From [Mycobacterium] vasticus (GTDB taxonomy: Bacteria; Actinomycetota; Actinomycetes; Mycobacteriales; Mycobacteriaceae): a stretch of 64,000 nucleotides of DNA. Of this stretch, positions 1 through 9,272 are shown one piece after another. The notes beneath the pieces were generated by a model. It did no database searches. It worked only from the letters and a program-made list of their open reading frames with translations, and was not told the DNA's origin. The stretch is from positions 2,649,445 to 2,713,444 of the forward strand of contig NZ_CP084028.1 of NCBI RefSeq assembly GCF_020181595.1, given 5' to 3'. Within the stretch, counting starts at the first letter, position 1; every line of letters starts with the position of its first letter. The position numbers and the translations under genes are program-made.

Positions 1-681
1 GTTGATGGCGTCCTGGGCCATCGCACGCCCGTAGGGGATCTTGGCGGCGTCGATGACCTCGACGTGCGGAGGCAGCTCGGCCAGCAGCTCCGGCGGGGCG
101 AGCCGGTCGGCCACCACGACGTCGGCGTGCACGAGCATGCGGCGGCCCCGCACCGTGATCAGTTCCGGGTCGCCGGGCCCGCCCCCCACCAGTGCCACCC
201 CGCCGCGCACCACGTCGGAGGTCTCGGCGGTGATAGCGCCGGACTGCAGGGCTTCGCGGATCGCCGAGCGGATCGCCGCCGACCGACTGTGCTCGCCACC
301 GGCAAGGACGCCGACCGACAGGCCGGAGTAGCCGAAGGTGGCCGGGGTGACCGCTGATCCCTCGACGGCCAGATCGGCACGCACACAGAAGATCCGGCAT
401 CGCTCCGCCTCGGCGACGACGGCGGTGTTGACGTCGGCGTCGTCGGTGGCAGCAATCGCGTACCAGGCGTCGGCCAGATCACCGTCGCGGTAGCCGCGCG
501 AGACCAGGGTGATGCCGGGCAGCGCTTCGACCGCCGGGGTGGCGCTGGGCGCGATCACCGTCACCTGGGCGCCGCTGTCGATCAGCAGTGGCAGCCGTCG
601 TTGCGCGACGCTGCCGGCGCCCACCACGACAACCTTGCGGCCGGCCAGCCGCAGCCCGGCCAGATAGGGGTTCTCGGTCAC
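1..681 (-). CDS. cysG: Siroheme synthase CysG-type, N-terminal part (runs off window)
   Basis: This gene should make siroheme precursors: a precorrin-2 dehydrogenase/ferrochelatase half followed by a uroporphyrinogen-III C-methyltransferase half. The GTG start at 681 gives 227 codons that stay open to the window edge, so the C-terminus is missing. Residues about 13-25 carry a Rossmann-type motif (VVVVGAGSVAQRR), and residues about 160-215 show the methyltransferase opening (VALVGGGPGDPELIT and VVVADRLAPPEL). The family is usually about 400 residues, so roughly half is visible. It lies 9 bases downstream of mqo on the same strand, and the order matches Rv2847c near mqo in M. tuberculosis only loosely. 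Function is inferred from the two-domain pattern. Confidence 0.9.
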   Translation of the reverse strand, partial: MTENPYLAGLRLAGRKVVVVGAGSVAQRRLPLLIDSGAQVTVIAPSATPAVEALPGITLVSRGYRDGDLADAWYAIAATDDADVNTAVVAEAERCRIFCVRADLAVEGSAVTPATFGYSGLSVGVLAGGEHSRSAAIRSAIREALQSGAITAETSDVVRGGVALVGGGPGDPELITVRGRRMLVHADVVVADRLAPPELLAELPPHVEVIDAAKIPYGRAMAQDAIN

Positions 682-690
682 CGGGTAACT

Positions 691-2148
691 CTAAAGCTCA
701 AGCACCCGGCTACCCCACCGCCATACCTGCTCGAACAGCGCAGGCTCATCGGCCAGGCGCGTGCCCAGCGACGGAACCATCTCCCGCAGCGTCGGCGTCC
801 AGTCCCCCATCCGGCCCGGAAAGCAGCGTCGCAGGACATCCAGCATGGCCGGCACCGCGGTTGACGCCCCGGGCGAGGCACCGAGCAATCCGGCGATGCT
901 GCCGTCGTCGGCATGGATGATGGTGGTGTCGAATTCGAGCCGCCCGCCGCGGATGACCTGCACCCGCTGACCGGCCCGGACCGCCGACCAGTCCTGCTCC
1001 AGCGCGCCGGGAACGAACTCGCGCAGTTCTTGCGTGCGGGTCGCATGTGTGCGCCGAAGTTGGCCGATCAGGTAACCGACGAGCTCGCGCTCACCGAATC
1101 CGGCGCGCAGCAGCGACGTCACATTGCCGGGGCGGACCGATCTCGCCAGATCGCTGCGCCGGCCGTCTTTGAGGAATCTCGGCGACCAGCCCGCGAACGG
1201 GCCGAACAGCAGCCAATGTGCGCCGTCGACCGTCCGGGCGTCCAGATGCGGCGCCGTGGTAGACGGGGCACCCGGCGCCGGTGCGCCGTACACCTTGGCT
1301 CGGTGCCCGGCGGTGAGCTGCGGCGACCCGCTGCGCAGGAACACCCCGCCGATCGGGAATCCGCCGAACCCCTTTGCCTGCCCGATACCCGAGCGCTGCA
1401 ACAGGGGCAGCGTCGCGCCGCCGGCGCCGACAAAGACGAATTTCGCTGTGATTCTTGTGCTTTGACCGGTTCGACGATCCCCGATATTCAGTTCCCAGCG
1501 GCCGTCCGGTGCCTGGGAGATGGTATGCACCTGGTGACCGAACAGCACCGTCGTACCGTTCCGTTCCCCGTAGCCGATCAGGTGCTGGGCCAGGGCGCCG
1601 AAGTCGACGTCGGTTCCGTGCGGCGCCCAATCCAGCGCCACCGGCACAGCGGGGTCGCGGCCCGCCGCCATCAGCGGCAGTCGCGCGGCGAACTCGGCGA
1701 AGTCGGTGATGAACTCCGCTCCGGCGAACAACGGGTGATCGGCCAGTGCGTCGTGGCGCCGCCGCAGGTAGTCCACGCCGTGCGCTCCATGGACGAAGCT
1801 CACGTGCGGAATCGGGTGTACGAAGTCGCGCGGTCGCTCGATCATGCCGTGTTGCACCGCATACGCCCAGAACTGGCGGGTGACCTGGAACTGCTCGTTG
1901 ACGCGCACCGCCTTGGCGACGTCGATCGAGCCGTCGGGCCGCTGCGGCGTGTAGAACAGCTCGCACAGGCCGGCATGACCCGTGCCGGCGTTGTTCCACG
2001 CACCGCTGCTCTCGGTGCCGGCCGCCTCGGATCGCTCGATGACGGTGATCGAGGCGTCCGGTTCGAGCCGACGCAGGATCGCCCCCAGGGTGGCGCTCAT
2101 GATGCCCGCGCCGATCAATGCGATATCGGTGGCGGCGGTGGCGGGCAC
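691..2148 (-). CDS. mqo: Malate:quinone oxidoreductase
   Basis: Membrane-associated FAD enzyme that oxidises malate to oxaloacetate and passes electrons to the quinone pool, bypassing NAD-dependent malate dehydrogenase. The N-terminus has a dinucleotide-binding motif ([13 protein letters not shown]), followed by [18 protein letters not shown], which is typical of Mqo. The chosen GTG at 2148 gives 485 residues and places the FAD motif at the same distance from the start as in the M. tuberculosis protein (my recollection). A second GTG at 2169 is possible, and neither has a strong Shine-Dalgarno. The reading frame stays open further upstream, but that part overlaps mtr on the other strand and is not coding. 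Divergent from mtr with only about 40 bases between them. Confidence 0.95.
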   Translation of the reverse strand: MPATAATDIALIGAGIMSATLGAILRRLEPDASITVIERSEAAGTESSGAWNNAGTGHAGLCELFYTPQRPDGSIDVAKAVRVNEQFQVTRQFWAYAVQHGMIERPRDFVHPIPHVSFVHGAHGVDYLRRRHDALADHPLFAGAEFITDFAEFAARLPLMAAGRDPAVPVALDWAPHGTDVDFGALAQHLIGYGERNGTTVLFGHQVHTISQAPDGRWELNIGDRRTGQSTRITAKFVFVGAGGATLPLLQRSGIGQAKGFGGFPIGGVFLRSGSPQLTAGHRAKVYGAPAPGAPSTTAPHLDARTVDGAHWLLFGPFAGWSPRFLKDGRRSDLARSVRPGNVTSLLRAGFGERELVGYLIGQLRRTHATRTQELREFVPGALEQDWSAVRAGQRVQVIRGGRLEFDTTIIHADDGSIAGLLGASPGASTAVPAMLDVLRRCFPGRMGDWTPTLREMVPSLGTRLADEPALFEQVWRWGSRVLEL

Positions 2149-2175
2149 GGTGTCCAGGCTAACCGGCACAGGCTC

Positions 2176-2181
2176 TAAGCT
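2176..2181 (+). promoter_or_regulatory. Probable -10 element of a leaderless mtr transcript
   Basis: TAAGCT fits the mycobacterial TANNNT -10 consensus and lies 6 bases before the ATG of mtr at 2188. No Shine-Dalgarno is visible. Together these suggest that transcription starts at or next to the A of the ATG. Confidence 0.5.
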
Positions 2182-2187
2182 GGCGCA

Positions 2188-3567
2188 ATGGAGAGCTACG
2201 ACCTGGCGATCATCGGAACCGGTTCGGGCAACAGCATTCTCGATGAACGCTACGCCGACAAGCGGGTGGCGATCTGCGAGCAGGGCACCTTCGGCGGTAC
2301 CTGCCTGAACGTGGGGTGCATCCCGACGAAGATGTTCGTCTACGCCGCAGAGGTGGCCCAGGCGGTGACCCACGCGGCCCGCTACGGCGTGGATGCCCAC
2401 ATCGATCGGGTCCGCTGGCCCGACATCGTCGCGCGGGTGTTCGGGCGCATCGATCCGATCGCCGCCGGCGGCGAGGAGTACCGGCGCGGACTACCGAACA
2501 TCGACGTGTATGCCGCGCACACCCGCTTCGGGCCCGTCGGCGCCGACGGTAAGTACTTGCTGCGCACCGAAACCGGCGATCAGTTCACCGCCGAGCAAGT
2601 GGTGATCGCCGCGGGCGCACGCGCCACCATCCCGGCGGCGATAGCCGACAGCGGTGTGCGCTTTCACACCAGCGACGACATCATGCGCATCGCCGAACTG
2701 CCCGAGTCCCTGGTGATCGTCGGTGCCGGATTCGTGGCGGCGGAGTTCGCCCACGTGTTCTCCGCACTCGGTGTCCGGGTCAGCGTGGTGGTCCGGGGCC
2801 AGACCATGCTCCGGCACTGCGATGAGACCGTCGCGCAGCGCTACACCGACGTCGTGGCCGGAAAGTGGGACCTGCGCCGAGGCCGCACGGTGGCCGGCGC
2901 CCGCAATGTCGGCACGGGCATCGAGGTGCGCCTCGACGACGGATCGGTGGTGCGAGCCGAGGCCCTGCTGGTGGCCACCGGCCGGATACCCAACGGGGAC
3001 CTGCTCGACGCACAGCTGGCCGGCGTCGGGGTTTCCGGCGGCCGGGTCAGCGTCGATGAGTACCAACGAACTTCGGCGCGCGGCGTCTTCGCACTCGGCG
3101 ACGTCTCCTCCCCCTACGAGCTCAAGCATGTGGCCAATCACGAAGCACGGGTGGTGCAGCACAACCTGTTGTGCGACTGGGACGACACCGCATCGATGCG
3201 CAGCACCGATCACCGCTACGTTCCGTTCGCGGTGTTCACCGATCCGCAGATCGCCACCGTCGGTCTCACCGAGACACAGGCCCTCGCGCAGGGATTCGAC
3301 ATCTCGGTGAAGATTCAGGACTACGGCGACGTGGCCTACGGCTGGGCCATGGAGGACACCACCGGGTTCGTCAAGCTGATTGGCGAACGCGGCAGCGGTC
3401 GCCTGCTGGGGGCGCACATCATGGGCCATCAGGCGTCGTCGATCATCCAGCCGTTGATCCAGGCGATGAGCTTCGGTTTGACCGCACCCGAGATGGCCCG
3501 CGGCCAATACTGGATACACCCGGCGTTGCCGGAAGTCGTCGAGAATGCCCTACTGGGCCTCGACTGA
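2188..3567 (+). CDS. mtr: Mycothione reductase
   Basis: NADPH-dependent flavoprotein disulfide reductase that regenerates mycothiol from mycothione, the low-molecular-weight thiol system of actinobacteria. The 459-residue length matches the family. Visible are the N-terminal FAD motif ([11 protein letters not shown]), the redox-active disulfide motif GGTCLNVGC near residue 40, a second dinucleotide motif ([13 protein letters not shown]) near residue 175, the FAD motif [13 protein letters not shown], and the C-terminal [12 protein letters not shown] with the catalytic His-Glu pair. It is followed 10 bases later by an acyl-CoA dehydrogenase gene on the same strand, so the two may be cotranscribed. 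Initiation is probably leaderless. Confidence 0.97.
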   Translation: MESYDLAIIGTGSGNSILDERYADKRVAICEQGTFGGTCLNVGCIPTKMFVYAAEVAQAVTHAARYGVDAHIDRVRWPDIVARVFGRIDPIAAGGEEYRRGLPNIDVYAAHTRFGPVGADGKYLLRTETGDQFTAEQVVIAAGARATIPAAIADSGVRFHTSDDIMRIAELPESLVIVGAGFVAAEFAHVFSALGVRVSVVVRGQTMLRHCDETVAQRYTDVVAGKWDLRRGRTVAGARNVGTGIEVRLDDGSVVRAEALLVATGRIPNGDLLDAQLAGVGVSGGRVSVDEYQRTSARGVFALGDVSSPYELKHVANHEARVVQHNLLCDWDDTASMRSTDHRYVPFAVFTDPQIATVGLTETQALAQGFDISVKIQDYGDVAYGWAMEDTTGFVKLIGERGSGRLLGAHIMGHQASSIIQPLIQAMSFGLTAPEMARGQYWIHPALPEVVENALLGLD

Positions 3568-3577
3568 GAGGATTGCG

Positions 3578-5374
3578 ATGAAGTCTCTTCTACTGTCGCG
3601 GCAAGACCTGGATTTTCTGCTGTTCGACTGGCTGCGGGTAGAGGAGCTGACCCGGCGCCCCCGGTTCTGCGACCACTCCCGGGAGACGTTCGCCGCCACC
3701 TTGGACCTCTGCGAACAGTTGGCCACTCGCCATTTCGCGCCGCACAACAAGAAGAGCGACGCCAACGAGCCCACCTTCGACGGGACGACGGTGACGATCA
3801 TCGGTGAGGTCAAGGAGGCCTTGGGCGCCTGCGCTGAGGCCGAGTTGATCGGCATGGCAATGGATTACGACCTGGGCGGTGCGCAGCTTCCGGCGACGGT
3901 GGCCCAGGCCGGCTTCGCCTGGCTGTTCGCGGCCAACGTCGGGACCGCGGGATATCCGATGCTGACCATGGCGAATGCGAACCTGCTCGCCAAGTTCGGC
4001 AGCGCCGAGCAGGTCGACACCTTCGTGCGACCGATGCTCGCCGGCCGCTTCTTCGGAACCATGTGCCTGTCGGAGACCCAGGCGGGGTCATCGCTGGCCG
4101 ACATCACCACCCGCGCGCAGCCGCAACCCGACGGCACCTATCGGCTGTTCGGATCGAAGATGTGGATCTCCGGTGGCGATCACGAACTGACCGACAACAT
4201 CGTCCATCTGGTGCTGGCCAAGATCCCCGGCGGCCCGGCGGGCACCAAGGGCATCTCTCTGTTCATCGTGCCGAAGTATCTGGTGGGGCCCGACGGCGCT
4301 CTCGGTGAGCGCAACGACGTGGTGTTGGCCGGGCTCAACCACAAGATGGGTTACCGCGGCATCACCAACACCGTGCTCAACTTCGGTGAGGGCGGCCATC
4401 GGCCGGGCGGCCAGGCGGGCGCGGTCGGCTATCTGGTGGGCGAGGCGCATCGCGGGCTGACCTACATGTTCCACATGATGAACGAAGCCCGCCTGGGGGT
4501 GGGTATGGGCGCGATCGCGTTGGGCTACACCGGCTACCTGAAGTCGCTGGACTACGCGCGCAGCAGACCGCAAGGCCGTCCGGCGACGACGAAAGACCCG
4601 GCGACACCGCAGGTTCCGATCATCGTGCACGCGGACGTCAAGCGGATGCTGCTGGCACAGAAGTCCTACGTCGAAGGCGCGCTGGCGTTGGGACTGTATT
4701 GCGCGCGGCTCGTCGACATCGCGCACACCGCCGAGTCCGATGAGGAATCCGAGCACGCCACCGCGCTGCTGGACATCCTCACCCCGATCGCCAAGAGCTG
4801 GCCCTCGCAGTGGTGCCTGGCCGCCAACGACCTGGCGATCCAAGTGCACGGTGGCTACGGATACACCCGCGAGTATGACGTCGAACAGCATTACCGGGAC
4901 AATCGACTCAACCCGATCCATGAAGGCACCCACGGTATTCAGAGCCTGGACCTGTTGGGCCGCAAGGTGGTTCAGCGTGGCGGCGCGAGCCTGGCTGCGC
5001 TGCAACAGGCGATGGCCGACAGCATTGGTGCCGCTCGCACCGCCGGCGGTGAACCCGCTGATGTCGCAGCACAACTCGAAGCGGTGGTTCTGCGGCTGGT
5101 CTCGGTCACGGCGGGCATGTTCGCATCCGGCGACATCGACGCCGCGCTGGCCAACAGCGCGATCTATCTGGAGGCCTTCGGCCACATGGTGATCGCCTGG
5201 ATGTGGCTGGAGCAGCTGCTGGCTATCGGTCAGCGGACCGGGGACTTCTACGACGGCAAGCGCCGGGCCGCGCAGTACTTCTTCCGCTACGAGCTGCCTC
5301 GGGTCGGCCCCCAGCTCGATCTGCTGGAGAGTCTGGATCGGACCACCCTGGAGATGCAGCCCAACTGGTTCTGA
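3578..5374 (+). CDS. Acyl-CoA dehydrogenase, three-domain FadE5-like type
   Basis: Predicted FAD enzyme that introduces a 2,3 double bond into acyl-CoA during beta-oxidation. The 598 residues exceed the usual ~380 because a C-terminal extension (from about residue 460) is present, as in the FadE5 group. Visible are the FAD/substrate motif CLSETQAGSS near residue 165, MWISGGDHE near 195, the arginine-rich central helical region, and IHEGTHGIQSLDLLGRK near 445, which carries the presumed catalytic glutamate region. The ATG at 3578 is chosen because GAGAGGA lies just upstream. An earlier in-frame start at 3545 would overlap mtr. The substrate cannot be told from sequence. Confidence 0.92.
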   Translation: MKSLLLSRQDLDFLLFDWLRVEELTRRPRFCDHSRETFAATLDLCEQLATRHFAPHNKKSDANEPTFDGTTVTIIGEVKEALGACAEAELIGMAMDYDLGGAQLPATVAQAGFAWLFAANVGTAGYPMLTMANANLLAKFGSAEQVDTFVRPMLAGRFFGTMCLSETQAGSSLADITTRAQPQPDGTYRLFGSKMWISGGDHELTDNIVHLVLAKIPGGPAGTKGISLFIVPKYLVGPDGALGERNDVVLAGLNHKMGYRGITNTVLNFGEGGHRPGGQAGAVGYLVGEAHRGLTYMFHMMNEARLGVGMGAIALGYTGYLKSLDYARSRPQGRPATTKDPATPQVPIIVHADVKRMLLAQKSYVEGALALGLYCARLVDIAHTAESDEESEHATALLDILTPIAKSWPSQWCLAANDLAIQVHGGYGYTREYDVEQHYRDNRLNPIHEGTHGIQSLDLLGRKVVQRGGASLAALQQAMADSIGAARTAGGEPADVAAQLEAVVLRLVSVTAGMFASGDIDAALANSAIYLEAFGHMVIAWMWLEQLLAIGQRTGDFYDGKRRAAQYFFRYELPRVGPQLDLLESLDRTTLEMQPNWF

Positions 5375-5437
5375 GTTCACTCTTTTCACTTGTGTCACAG
5401 TGGTTTTGATCGCAGGCTACTTGTCAGCCGGCCGCGC

Positions 5438-5459
5438 TACCATTCGAACATGCTTGCGA
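5438..5459 (+). promoter_or_regulatory. Promoter -10 with SOS-box-like sequence at the HNH gene start
   Basis: TACCAT at 5438-5443 fits TANNNT and sits 6 bases before the ATG at 5450, as in leaderless mycobacterial promoters. The spacer is TCGAAC, followed by ATGC and TTGCGA. This resembles the mycobacterial LexA site (TCGAAC-N4-GTTCGA) with a perfect left half and a right half matching 4 of 6. LexA sites at 13E12 genes are known in M. tuberculosis, so damage control here is plausible but degenerate. Confidence 0.4.
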
Positions 5460-6835
5460 ATCCGGGTCGCGATGAGGTCGTCGAGGTGTTCGACGCCCTG
5501 GCCGCTGACCTGGACCGGGCACAGAACTTGGACTTCGACGTCCTGACCTCCCGGGAAGCCCTGGCCCTGCTGGAGCGCTGCGAGAAGCTGCGCCGACGCC
5601 TACCTGCGGTGGAGCATCCGATGGTCAACCAGATCGCCGCCGCCGAACCCGGTGAGATCGGCGGCAAGCCCCAATGGGTGCTCGCCGATACCTTGCACAT
5701 CACCCGGGGTGAGGCCCGGCGGCGGATCACCGACGCCGAGCAGTTGGGGCCACGACGGTCTCTGACCGGGGAACCGTTGGAGCCCGTGCTGCCAGCCGTG
5801 GCTGCTGCGCAACGCGACGGGAAGCTCGGGGAGGGTCATATCTCGGTGATCCGGTCGTTCTTCGACTACCTACCCGTCGGCATCGACTTGGGCACTCAGG
5901 CCCAGGCCGAGAAGCATCTGGCGGAGTTGGGCAGTGAGCGCCGCCCGGATGAATTGGCGAAGCTCGCGCAGCGTCTGGCTGATCACCTGCATCCTGACGG
6001 CGATGAACCCAACGACGAACAGGCGGAACACCAGCGCGCCAAACGCCGCGGCGTGACGTTCGGTCCCCAGGACCGGGACGGCATGACCCCGATCAGCGGC
6101 TTCCTCGACCCCCAAGCACGGGCCACCCTCGATGCCGCCCTGGCCCCGTTGACCGCACCAGGAATGTGCAATCCCGAGGACGTCGCCCCCTGCACCAGCG
6201 GCACCCCGACCCAGGCCCAGATCGACGCAGACTCCCGCACCGAAGCCCAACGCCGACACGATGCCCTCACGGCCATGGGCCGGGCCCTGCTCGCCTCCGG
6301 GGATCTCGGCCAACACAACGGCCTCCCGGCGACCATCGTCGTCTCGGTCGAGCTGGCGGATCTGGAAGCCGCCACCGGAAAGACTCTCACCGGTGGCGGC
6401 ACCTGGCTACCCATGGGTGATGTCATCTCCCTGGCCACCCACGCGCATCACTACCTACGCATCCACCACAAGGGCAAAGAGATCGCCCTCGTCCACAGCA
6501 AACGACTGGCCTCAACAGGGCAGCGGATCGTGCTGTATGCGAAAGAACGCGGGTGTTCGCATCCGGGCTGCACCGTCCCGGCGTATCTCTGCGAAGTGCA
6601 TCACGATCTCGACTACGCGGCCACCGGCATCACCGACATCGGCGGCCTGAGCCTGCGCTGCGGACCCCACCACCAACTCCTGACCAACAATGGCTGGAAA
6701 ACCCGAAAACGACACGACGGCACCACCGAAACCCTGCCCCCACCCCACCTCGACCGAGGACAAGCACGCACCAACACCTACCACCACCCGGAGAAACTCC
6801 TGCGGGACAGCGATTCCGACGACGAAGGCCCCTAA
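5450..6835 (+). CDS. 13E12-family DUF222/HNH endonuclease domain protein
   Basis: Member of the multicopy actinobacterial 13E12 repeat family, with a helical DUF222 region in the N-terminal two thirds and an HNH nuclease domain near the C-terminus. The HNH part reads GCSHPGCTVPAYLCEVHHD (two metal-binding Cys pairs and the catalytic HH), then GPHHQLLTNNGW, so the active site looks intact. The ATG at 5450 gives 461 residues and the start typical of the family (MLANPGRDEVVEVFDAL). An upstream TTG at 5390 would also be in frame but lies inside the presumed promoter. The biological role of this family is unknown; association with phage or repeat DNA and with SOS control is reported. It stands between mtr-fadE and a convergent fadD gene, ending 9 bases from it. 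Confidence 0.9.
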   Translation: MLANPGRDEVVEVFDALAADLDRAQNLDFDVLTSREALALLERCEKLRRRLPAVEHPMVNQIAAAEPGEIGGKPQWVLADTLHITRGEARRRITDAEQLGPRRSLTGEPLEPVLPAVAAAQRDGKLGEGHISVIRSFFDYLPVGIDLGTQAQAEKHLAELGSERRPDELAKLAQRLADHLHPDGDEPNDEQAEHQRAKRRGVTFGPQDRDGMTPISGFLDPQARATLDAALAPLTAPGMCNPEDVAPCTSGTPTQAQIDADSRTEAQRRHDALTAMGRALLASGDLGQHNGLPATIVVSVELADLEAATGKTLTGGGTWLPMGDVISLATHAHHYLRIHHKGKEIALVHSKRLASTGQRIVLYAKERGCSHPGCTVPAYLCEVHHDLDYAATGITDIGGLSLRCGPHHQLLTNNGWKTRKRHDGTTETLPPPHLDRGQARTNTYHHPEKLLRDSDSDDEGP

Positions 6836-6844
6836 CGGGGCGGG

Positions 6845-8584
6845 TCAGCCGACGAGTTCGAGCCGCTGGAACTGTTCGGATCGGTAGCAGTCCGCACATG
6901 TCGACCGGCGGATCTTGCCGCTGGTGGTGATCGGCAACGAACCCGGCGCCACCAACATCAGGTCGGAGACCCGCACCCCGTGTGCGCGTGAGACCGCAGC
7001 TGCCACATCGCGTTTGAGGGCCGCCATCCGCTGCGCCTGCTCCTCCAAGCTGCCCCGGGCCTTGAGTTCGGCGACGATGACCAGCTGTTCCCGGCCGTCG
7101 GCGGTGACCGGGATCGCCGCGACGCGACCCCCGGTGATCTCCTGCACCGTGGCCTCGATGTCGTCCGGGTAGTGGTTTCGTCCGTCGACGATCAGCAGGT
7201 CCTTGATCCGCCCGACGACCAGCAGCTCGCCATCGTGGATCACCCCGAGATCGCCGGTTCGCAGCCACGGAGAAGCCGGTGTGCCCGCAGTCGGGTTGTC
7301 GATACGCCCACCGAAGGTCCGTTCGGTGGCCTCGGGGTTGTGCCAATACCCGCTAGCGACGTTGGCCCCGTGCACCCAGATCTCTCCGACCTGACCGGCC
7401 TGGCATTCGATATGCGCCTCGGGGTCGACGATGCGCACTGTGCACGCCCGCGGAGCACCGATGCTGACCAGTTCGGCACCCGCCGGCGCGGGCTCTGCGA
7501 GACCGGCCACCAGCTGCTCGTAATCCAGCCGCACGGCCACCGGACGGTTGGTGCGCGGCGCCGAGCAGACGTAGACCATCGCCTCGGCCAGCCCGTAGGA
7601 CGGCGCCAGGGCGTTGGCCGGCAGGTTGAAGCGGGCGAACCGTTCGGTGAAGCGACGGATTGTCGCGGCATGGATGCGCTCACTTCCCGACAGGATGGTG
7701 TGCACGCCACCCAGGTCGAGTCCGGCCAGGTCGTCGTCGGCGGTGCGGCGCACGGTGAGCTCGAAGGCGAAGTTCGGCCCAGCGGAGAATGACGAGGAGT
7801 TCATCGCGAGCTGCTGCATCCAACGGGCCGGCTTCTGCAGGAACGCGATCGGGGTCATCAGCACCGAATGGCGCCCCAGGGTGACCGCACCCATCACGCC
7901 GAGCAGCAAGCCCATGTCGTGGTAGAAGGGCAGCCAGGACACCAACGTCGCCTCCGGTGGTGGCGCTCCCCCGTCGCCGCCGAAGTAGTCCGCCATCACT
8001 TGCTCGATGTTGGCGAACACGTTGCCGTGCGAGACCACCACGCCCCTCGGCGAGCCCGTCGAGCCTGAGGTGTACTGCAGCAGAGCTGTTTTGGTGGTGA
8101 TCGCACCCGAGTGATCCCAGCCCGAGGGTGAGTCGAGGTCGAGCAGATCGACCTCGATGATCGCGGGCCGGTGGCCGTCGGCGGCAGCAAGGCAGGCTTG
8201 AATGTCGCCGGCCACAGTCGATGTGGTGAGCACTGCCGTCGGGGCACAGTCCTTCAAGGCCGCGGTGACACGCTCGTCGCGGCTGCCGAACAGCGGTACC
8301 GGTAACGGCACCACGATGCAGCCGGCCTCCATCGCACCGAAGAACGCGGCGACGTACTCCAGGCCCTGCGGCGCCAGCAGCGCGATCCGGTCGCCGGGTG
8401 AGGTGACCGCGGCCACCTCGGCGGCCACCGCATCGGTGCGACAGGAGATCTGCGACCAGGTCAGCGTCTCGGCGTAGCCGGACGGGTCGAGGTCGTAGTC
8501 GACAAAGGTGAACGCCGGCCGGTCCGGCCATTGCTCGGCTCGTTCCCGCAGCAGCCCAGGAATCGATCTCCCCCATGACAACAT
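6845..8584 (-). CDS. Fatty-acyl-AMP ligase (FadD, FAAL type)
   Basis: Adenylate-forming enzyme that activates long-chain fatty acids as acyl-adenylates, usually for hand-over to a polyketide synthase or acyl carrier protein. The 579 residues include the P-loop YTSGSTGSPRGV, the FAAL-like stretch FLQKPARWMQQLA followed by SAGPNFAFEL, YGLAEAMVYV, the adenylate motif WLRTGDLGVI and GRIKDLLIVDGRNHYPDDIE, which is characteristic of FAALs. The lysine of the last motif is SGKIRRS. The ATG at 8584 is preceded by GGGGGAA at good spacing. No polyketide synthase, acyl carrier protein or transporter lies nearby, so the acceptor is unknown. It follows a small hydrolase-like gene by 46 bases and may be cotranscribed with it. 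Confidence 0.93.
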   Translation of the reverse strand: MLSWGRSIPGLLRERAEQWPDRPAFTFVDYDLDPSGYAETLTWSQISCRTDAVAAEVAAVTSPGDRIALLAPQGLEYVAAFFGAMEAGCIVVPLPVPLFGSRDERVTAALKDCAPTAVLTTSTVAGDIQACLAAADGHRPAIIEVDLLDLDSPSGWDHSGAITTKTALLQYTSGSTGSPRGVVVSHGNVFANIEQVMADYFGGDGGAPPPEATLVSWLPFYHDMGLLLGVMGAVTLGRHSVLMTPIAFLQKPARWMQQLAMNSSSFSAGPNFAFELTVRRTADDDLAGLDLGGVHTILSGSERIHAATIRRFTERFARFNLPANALAPSYGLAEAMVYVCSAPRTNRPVAVRLDYEQLVAGLAEPAPAGAELVSIGAPRACTVRIVDPEAHIECQAGQVGEIWVHGANVASGYWHNPEATERTFGGRIDNPTAGTPASPWLRTGDLGVIHDGELLVVGRIKDLLIVDGRNHYPDDIEATVQEITGGRVAAIPVTADGREQLVIVAELKARGSLEEQAQRMAALKRDVAAAVSRAHGVRVSDLMLVAPGSLPITTSGKIRRSTCADCYRSEQFQRLELVG

Positions 8585-8630
8585 GGCATTTCCCCCATCA
8601 GTGTCGGATGACTCTCCCCCCGAGAGCCGC

Positions 8631-9194
8631 CTACCAGGTGCTGGCCCGCAGCACGATCTCCATCGCGAGTTGCGCGGTGAACTCACTGGCCGTGCGCCGC
8701 CCCGGCAACACCACCAACCGGTGTTCGCCGTAGATGAACGGCTGACTGGCTTCGGCCACCGCAGCGGTGGCACGCGAACTGACCAGCACGGTGGTGTTGA
8801 TCTCCACCGGCGGGCAACGGTCGTCGCGGATCACCCCGCTCAGATCCGGTGCCCGCGGATGCCCGCGATCTAGCACCACCAGGCCGGTGAACCGGTCCGG
8901 GCGCGTGGCCGCCAGCTCCCAGGCGTTGTCCGCGCCGCTTCGATCACCCACCAGCACACCGCACTGCACGCCCAGCGAATCGAGAATTCCCACCACCGAC
9001 TTCGGCGTCAGCCGCGGGTCCGCGCCGATCACGATGGTGCGCATGGTGGCGGTGTGCAGACGCTGGCAGACCGCGTCATAGGCGGTGAGCGGATGTTGGG
9101 CGGCCGCGAGCACGACAATGACGGGCCCGTTCTGCGGGCCGTTGACATCGACCGGGATCGGAAACCCGTCGATGGTCATCATCGTGCCAGGCAT
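8631..9194 (-). CDS. Short alpha/beta-hydrolase-fold protein with altered nucleophile elbow
   Basis: A 187-residue protein with alpha/beta-hydrolase character: strand-rich N-terminus (GPVIVVLAAAQHPLTAYDAV), then the elbow region GVLVGDRSGADNAWELAATRPDRF, which aligns with the usual GHSMGG-AxxxAxxxP pattern. In that alignment the catalytic serine position holds Arg85, with Ser86 one place later, so normal hydrolase chemistry is doubtful. It is also shorter than the usual 250-300 residues and seems to lack a cap domain. Starts at 9194 (ATG) or 9182 (second ATG) are both possible. It lies between mapB and the fatty-acyl-AMP ligase gene on the same strand. The role is unknown. Confidence 0.75.
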   Translation of the reverse strand: MPGTMMTIDGFPIPVDVNGPQNGPVIVVLAAAQHPLTAYDAVCQRLHTATMRTIVIGADPRLTPKSVVGILDSLGVQCGVLVGDRSGADNAWELAATRPDRFTGLVVLDRGHPRAPDLSGVIRDDRCPPVEINTTVLVSSRATAAVAEASQPFIYGEHRLVVLPGRRTASEFTAQLAMEIVLRASTW

Positions 9195-9272
9195 CTGCGC
9201 AACGGTACCGGCAGCGGAGCCGCACGGGGTGGGTTTTGCGAGGCCCGCAGGGGCTCAACAGCCAACGGCCGA

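Noticed and set aside
913..2178. 421-codon open frame on the plus strand opposite mqo
   Set aside because: It mirrors mqo exactly. High GC leaves the antisense frame open, and the translation is Arg/Gly/His-rich with no domain.
5390..5449. Earlier TTG start for the HNH gene
   Set aside because: It would put the -10 and SOS-like site inside the coding region, and the added residues do not resemble the family.
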